Below, in pieces: positions 6,938 through 9,872 of a stretch of DNA of 9,872 nt; within the stretch, counting starts at the first letter, position 1, and the number at the start of each line of letters is the position of its first letter. Position numbers and translations under genes: made by a program. The notes under the pieces are model-generated. The model ran no database searches and was not told the origin of the DNA. It saw only the letters and a list, made by a program, of their open reading frames with translations. Source of the DNA: an uncultured bacterium (GTDB lineage Bacteria; Cyanobacteriota; Vampirovibrionia; Gastranaerophilales; Gastranaerophilaceae); contig URRM01000059.1 of the NCBI GenBank assembly GCA_900550295.1, forward strand, positions 1 through 9,872, read 5' to 3'.

Positions 6938-7193
6938 GGCGTAGACTGTTTGTCATGCCTAACCACTACCCACAAAGCAATGTTCACTTGCTTTATATAC
7001 ATTGTAAAATTTCAAAGCGTTTTTGCAAGGGCATTTTAGCCCTATTTTCACATTTCGCAACATATCCCTTGAACATGCATAATCGCTGAATTGTAGGTAT
7101 ATCAATAAGCATGACTTTTGCTCTATGACATGGTTAGCGCCTACGAAAACATGGAAACCCATGCTTGGTGCATGTTTCCATGTTTTCGTTTTT
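6938..7193 (+). ncRNA. Candidate structured non-coding RNA of about 255 nt
   Basis: This lies in the 463-base gap between divergent genes and holds no credible ORF. Its ends are complementary: UAGGCG (6936-6941) with CGCCUA (7138-7143), then CUAACCA (6959-6965) with UGGUUAG (7131-7137). Internal helices include AAAGCAA/UUGCUUU (6974-6980/6988-6994) and AGGGC/GCCCU (7028-7032/7039-7043). A strong intrinsic terminator follows directly, and a -10-like box lies just upstream, which fixes the plus strand. G+C is higher than in the flanking spacers. Closed ends plus a terminator are what a free-standing structural RNA shows, rather than an mRNA leader. I see no hallmark of tmRNA, RNase P or SRP RNA. 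6S RNA or an RNA linked to the nearby raiA/hpf gene are possibilities only. A cis-acting leader of minC is less likely because the terminator lies about 150 nt before minC. Confidence 0.6.
7143..7193 (+). terminator. Strong intrinsic terminator of the candidate RNA
   Basis: CGAAAACATGGAAA (7144-7157) pairs perfectly with TTTCCATGTTTTCG (7175-7188), and A7143 can add a pair with T7189. Above a two-base bulge (CC, 7158-7159) a second stem CATGC/GCATG (7160-7164/7170-7174) is capped by TTGGT. TTTTT (7189-7193) follows. On the minus strand no T-tract follows the stem, so it works rightwards only. No protein gene ends before it on that strand, which is the main reason to infer an RNA gene. Confidence 0.85.
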
Positions 7194-7223
7194 AGTTAAG
7201 AAATGTAAAATATTTCCAAAATC

Positions 7224-7254
7224 CATGCCCTTTTTAGCCTAATTAGGCATGCCC
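7224..7254. promoter_or_regulatory. Nested palindromes upstream of minC
   Basis: GCCTAATTAGGC (7237-7248), a perfect 12-bp palindrome, overlaps a second one, GGCATGCC (7246-7253). CATGCC (7224-7229) and GGCATG (7246-7251) form a further inverted pair, and CATGCCCT occurs twice (7224-7231 and 7248-7255). No T-tract follows on either strand, so this is not a terminator. It resembles an operator about 95 bases before the minC start codon. The binding protein is unknown. Confidence 0.4.
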
Positions 7255-7269
7255 TAAATAATTATCTTC

Positions 7270-7298
7270 TTGAACTTAAACTTTATTTACGTTATGCT
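7270..7298 (+). promoter_or_regulatory. Putative minCDE promoter
   Basis: TTGAAC (7270-7275) and TATGCT (7293-7298) are 17 bases apart and precede minC by about 50 bases. The -10 lies in GTTATGCTA, a 9-mer that also occurs at 63-71 ahead of the TetR operon. TATAAA (7304-7309) and TATTAT (7316-7321) are alternative -10 boxes without good partners. Some promoter here is needed because a terminator closes the preceding transcript. Confidence 0.35.
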
Positions 7299-7345
7299 AC
7301 TCGTATAAAAACTAGTATTATATAAAATAGCAAAGGAAGAATATT

Positions 7346-8218
7346 TTGGATAATTTAGACAATGGTTTTATTGAAAACGGTTTTATTGTTAACTTGAGTA
7401 ATGCTAAAAATGCAGCTGAAGTTATTTATGAACTTAGTTCTATTTTAGAAATGCCGGAAGCAAAAGATAAAAAGATTTGCTTGAAATTAGAAGGTATTGA
7501 CTTAACTCAATCTCAATTGTTGAGTATTAAAGCTTTAATCGAATCTATGGATTCAATTTTAGAATTTGTTGATTCATCATCAGAAGCAACAAAAAGCGCA
7601 GCTGATGCTTTAAATATTCAGATTTCAGAATTGAAAAATGAAGTTGAAATTCCTAAAATTGAACCAACAGAAGAAGAACTTGAAGCATTAACAAAGAAAC
7701 CTGACTTATTCAGCGGAAGTGACCATGATATGGCATTTCAAGAATTAGCACACGAAGAAGGTATCTTAAAAGAAGATGATATGCGTGCTTATGCTGCAAT
7801 GGATGAGGATGAAGTTCCTAACTTAGAAGAAAAAGAAGATAACGAAAATATTGAAAAATTACCAACTTTATATTTGCACCAAACACTTCGCTCAGGTCAA
7901 ACAATTACATCAGACGGTAATATTGTTGTAATTGGTGATGCTAACCCGGGAAGTGAAATTGTTGCAAGAGGTGATGTTACAGTTTGGGGTGTTTTGGGCG
8001 GTATTGCTCAAGCAGGTTCTCATGGTAATGTAAATGCCAGAATCCGAGCATTAAAAATGAATGCTATTCAATTGAGAATTGCTAATTGCTATGCAAGACG
8101 TGTTAATACTGAAAATATTCCATTCGTTCAAAAATCACCTTCATTCACACCGGAAGAAGCATATATCGACGGTAAATCAATAGTTATAACTACAACATAC
8201 GAAAGTAAGGAGAAATAA
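7346..8218 (+). CDS. minC: Septum site-determining protein MinC
   Basis: A 290-residue FtsZ assembly inhibitor that prevents division at the poles. Residues 1-98 form the N-terminal FtsZ-binding domain. Residues about 101-172 are a long, strongly acidic linker. Residues 173-285 are the C-terminal beta-helix that binds MinD and the FtsZ tail, with the hallmark LRSGQTITSDGNIVVIGDAN (181-200) and VTVWGVLGGIAQAGSHGN (211-228). The start is TTG 7346, supported by AGGAAG six bases upstream; the residues from the start look like a normal N-terminal strand. The linker is longer and more acidic than in the E. coli protein (231 residues). Its stop codon overlaps the minD start by one base (TAATG), so the two are translationally coupled. 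It works in a membrane complex with MinD. Confidence 0.95.
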   Translation: MDNLDNGFIENGFIVNLSNAKNAAEVIYELSSILEMPEAKDKKICLKLEGIDLTQSQLLSIKALIESMDSILEFVDSSSEATKSAADALNIQISELKNEVEIPKIEPTEEELEALTKKPDLFSGSDHDMAFQELAHEEGILKEDDMRAYAAMDEDEVPNLEEKEDNENIEKLPTLYLHQTLRSGQTITSDGNIVVIGDANPGSEIVARGDVTVWGVLGGIAQAGSHGNVNARIRALKMNAIQLRIANCYARRVNTENIPFVQKSPSFTPEEAYIDGKSIVITTTYESKEK

Positions 8219-9036
8219 TGACAGGTAGAGTAATCGTAATTACGTCTGGTAAAGGCGGTGTAGGAAAGACAACTACCACAGCAAACATTGGTACAGCTTT
8301 AGCTAAAGCTGGAAATAAGGTTGTTTTAATCGATACAGATTTAGGCTTAAGAAACTTAGATTTGTTGTTAGGTCTGGAAAATAGAATTGTTTATACAATT
8401 GTTGACGTTGTAGAAGAACGTTGCAAACTAAAACAAGCATTAGTAAAAGACAAGAAAAATCCAAACTTATGTCTTTTAGCTGCTGCTCAAACCAGAGATA
8501 AAACAGCAATTACCGGTGAACAATTAAAATCTATTTGTGAAGAATTAAAAGAAGACAATGATTTTATTATTGTTGACTGCCCTGCAGGTCTTGAACAAGG
8601 CTTTGAAAACGCTACAGCAGGTGCTACAGAAGCTATCGTTGTTGCAACTCCTGAAATGTCAGCTGTTCGTGATGCAGATAGAATTATCGGTCTTTTGGAA
8701 TCAAAAGAACACATCGAAAAATATAACTTGTTATTAAATAGAGTTCGTCCAAATTTGATTAAAACAAATGATATGATGAGCGTTGAAGATGTTGTTGAAA
8801 TTCTTTCTTGTGACTTAATTGGTATTATTCCTGAAGATACAGGTATTATTACTTCAACAAACAAAGGTGAACCAATCGTTAATGATGAAAAATCTTTAGC
8901 TGGTCAAGCTTATCAAAATGTTGCAAAAAGAATTATGGGTGAAACTGTTGAATTCTTAAACATAGACGAACCTAAAGATTTAATTTCAAAAATAAAGGCT
9001 TTCTTTCAAAACCTTTTTGCGAAAAAGGAGCAGTAG
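8218..9036 (+). CDS. minD: Septum site-determining ATPase MinD
   Basis: A 272-residue ParA/MinD-type ATPase. ATP-driven dimers sit on the inner membrane and recruit MinC, and MinE stimulates hydrolysis. The deviant Walker A box GKGGVGKT (11-18) has the signature Lys12. LIDTDLGLRNLDLLLGL (37-53) contains switch I with Asp41. FIIVDCPAGLEQGF (116-129) is Walker B with Asp120. The C-terminal LISKIKAFFQNLFAKK is the amphipathic membrane-targeting helix. All key residues are intact and the length is standard. Several stretches, such as LGLENRIVYTIVDVV and KQALVKDKK, recall cyanobacterial MinD. AAGGAG lies five bases before the ATG, within the end of minC. minE follows after three bases. Confidence 0.97.
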   Translation: MTGRVIVITSGKGGVGKTTTTANIGTALAKAGNKVVLIDTDLGLRNLDLLLGLENRIVYTIVDVVEERCKLKQALVKDKKNPNLCLLAAAQTRDKTAITGEQLKSICEELKEDNDFIIVDCPAGLEQGFENATAGATEAIVVATPEMSAVRDADRIIGLLESKEHIEKYNLLLNRVRPNLIKTNDMMSVEDVVEILSCDLIGIIPEDTGIITSTNKGEPIVNDEKSLAGQAYQNVAKRIMGETVEFLNIDEPKDLISKIKAFFQNLFAKKEQ

Positions 9037-9039
9037 AAA

Positions 9040-9732
9040 ATGAAAGAAATATTTGCAGATTTATATAACAAAGTTGTGGACTTTTTTACAAAGTCTGAAG
9101 AAAAAGAAGAAACAAAAAATGTTGCAAGAAACCGTTTGAAATTGGTTTTGATGCAAGATAGAACAAACTTAAATCCAAGATTGTTAGAACGTTTAAGAGG
9201 TGAAATGATAGATCTTCTTTCTAAATACGTTGTAATGGATAAAGAGTTATTGGAATTAAACTTCACTCCTGAAGACGACCAATTAGCTTTAATGCTTTCA
9301 ATTCCTGTAGTTAGAGCAAAAGACGAAGACGAAATTGAAGAAGCAATTAAAGCAGAAGAAGCTGAAAAAGAAAGAATTGCTAAATTGGTTGAAAAAGCAG
9401 AAGAATTAGATGAAGATTCTGACGACGAAGATGACGAAGATGTAGAATTTGAAGAAGAAATCGAAGTTGAAGTCGAAGAACAAGACGACAACGCAGAAGA
9501 TAAAGAAAATTCGGATGAAAACGACACAGAATCGTCTACAGAAGAAAAAGAAAAACCAAAGAAGAAAAAGAAGAAAAAAAATAAAAAGAAAAAACAACAA
9601 GAAACTTCTGAATCTCAAGAAAAACAAGAAAATGTTGAAGAAGAAGTAAAAGAAGAAACTGAAAATTCTGAAAACTCTGATGAAACTGAAAAACAAGAAG
9701 TTGAAAACGAAGAAACTTCAAGTGAAGAATAA
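9040..9732 (+). CDS. minE: MinE with a long charged C-terminal extension
   Basis: A 230-residue protein, against the usual 80-100. Residues 1-92 are a complete MinE. MKEIFADLYNKVVDFF is the membrane-binding N-terminus. ARNRLKLVLMQDRTNL (29-44) is the anti-MinCD helix/strand. LERLRGEMIDLLSKYV (49-64) and LELNFTPEDDQLALMLSIPV (71-90) form the dimer core. MinE displaces MinC from MinD and triggers ATP hydrolysis, giving pole-to-pole or ring behaviour. Residues 93-230 are unlike any standard MinE: a charged helix (about 95-122), an acidic block (123-169), a lysine block KPKKKKKKKNKKKK (172-185) and a second acidic tail (188-230), all low-complexity and probably disordered. AAGGAG lies nine bases before the ATG. 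An A8 run (9574-9581) lies within the lysine block. The MinE call rests on the N-terminal domain and on context. Confidence 0.92.
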   Translation: MKEIFADLYNKVVDFFTKSEEKEETKNVARNRLKLVLMQDRTNLNPRLLERLRGEMIDLLSKYVVMDKELLELNFTPEDDQLALMLSIPVVRAKDEDEIEEAIKAEEAEKERIAKLVEKAEELDEDSDDEDDEDVEFEEEIEVEVEEQDDNAEDKENSDENDTESSTEEKEKPKKKKKKKNKKKKQQETSESQEKQENVEEEVKEETENSENSDETEKQEVENEETSSEE

Positions 9733-9739
9733 ATAATTT

Positions 9740-9780
9740 AAACAAGGCGCCGAGGTGAAAACACCTCGGCGCCTTGTTTT
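9740..9780. terminator. Perfect 18-bp intrinsic terminator after minE
   Basis: 9740-9757 and 9762-9779 are exact complements, including a GGCGCCGAGGTG core, with an AAAA loop. TTTT ends the plus-strand hairpin. On the minus strand TTTGTTTAAATTATT follows, so it can also end the convergent XRE-type gene. The G+C-rich stem stands out in AT-rich DNA. It lies 8 bases after the minE stop codon. Confidence 0.93.
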
Positions 9781-9799
9781 ATAAACGATTTTAAAACTC

Positions 9800-9871
9800 T
9801 TAAACTCCTTTAATCAATATATTTATATCAACATCCAACGCTTTTGCAATTTCTATAATATTTAAAATTGA
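9800..9871 (-). CDS. 3' end of an XRE-family helix-turn-helix regulator (partial)
   Basis: The last 23 codons and stop (TAA at 9802-9800) of a gene entering from the right edge. They encode SILNIIEIAKALDVDINILI plus KGV. This matches the end of an HTH_3/Cro-CI domain: helix 4 begins after a 'psl.tl..IAkaLgv' pattern, then 'd.n.Ll'. The protein ends soon after the domain, so it is either a small one-domain regulator or has its HTH at the C-terminus. It is convergent with minE and shares the hairpin terminator. With so little sequence the family call is likely but not certain. Confidence 0.65.
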   Translation of the reverse strand, partial: SILNIIEIAKALDVDINILIKGV

Positions 9872-9872
9872 G

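Noticed and set aside
6959..7162. 67-residue minus-strand ORF in the non-coding block
   Set aside because: It has no ribosome site, no family resemblance, and overlaps the RNA helices and terminator stem; its open frame is probably incidental.
6938..7193. Identification of the RNA as tmRNA, RNase P RNA, SRP RNA or 6S RNA
   Set aside because: I found no CCA end with TpsiC-like arm or Ala-rich tag frame, no RNase P or SRP core motif, and no clean single long hairpin with central bubble as in 6S RNA. Left unassigned.
9006..9745. Several minus- and plus-strand ORFs overlapping minE, rich in Ser, Phe or Lys
   Set aside because: They are shadows of the purine-rich GAA/AAA codon run of the minE tail and have no ribosome sites or families.
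1..9872. CRISPR array, insertion sequence, tRNA or rRNA
   Set aside because: No regularly spaced repeats, transposase, terminal inverted repeats with target duplication, or tRNA/rRNA sequence was seen on either strand.

Overview
The window is AT-rich DNA from a diderm (outer-membrane) bacterium. A TolC-type outer-membrane channel and signal-peptide-bearing envelope proteins sit on the same stretch as a minCDE operon. The MinD reads to me as close to the cyanobacterial type. With the strong AT bias and the short HPF, this best fits a non-photosynthetic relative of Cyanobacteria (Vampirovibrionia/'Melainabacteria', for example gut Gastranaerophilales). That is a judgement from sequence style, not from a search.

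Left block (1-5388, + strand): a short leader with two tandem GAAT-N3-ATTC palindromes precedes a tight operon. Its genes are a TetR/AcrR repressor, a TolC-like channel, an HlyD/EmrA-like periplasmic adaptor and two ABC-2-type permeases. Junctions overlap by 1-4 nt, or are 11 nt apart. This looks like a self-regulated tripartite exporter, but no ATP-binding subunit is encoded in the window.

Middle block (5389-6882, - strand): a small five-cysteine protein, an HPF/RaiA ribosome-hibernation factor and a GT2 glycosyltransferase are read leftwards. The glycosyltransferase stop codon abuts the stop codon of the last permease with no gap.

Non-coding block (6883-7345): 463 bases without a convincing gene. 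About 6938-7193 on the + strand has a symmetric -10-like element, mutually complementary ends, several internal helices and a very good intrinsic terminator. I interpret it as an independently transcribed structured RNA of about 255 nt that I cannot assign to a family. It is followed by a nest of palindromes ahead of minC.

Right block (7346-9872): minC (TTG start), minD and minE form the division-site selection operon. MinC and MinD should form the membrane-bound division inhibitor, with MinE displacing MinC and stimulating MinD ATPase. MinE carries an extraordinary charged C-terminal extension of about 138 residues. A perfect 18-bp hairpin terminator closes the operon. Beyond it, the 3' end of a convergent XRE-type helix-turn-helix regulator gene runs off the right edge.
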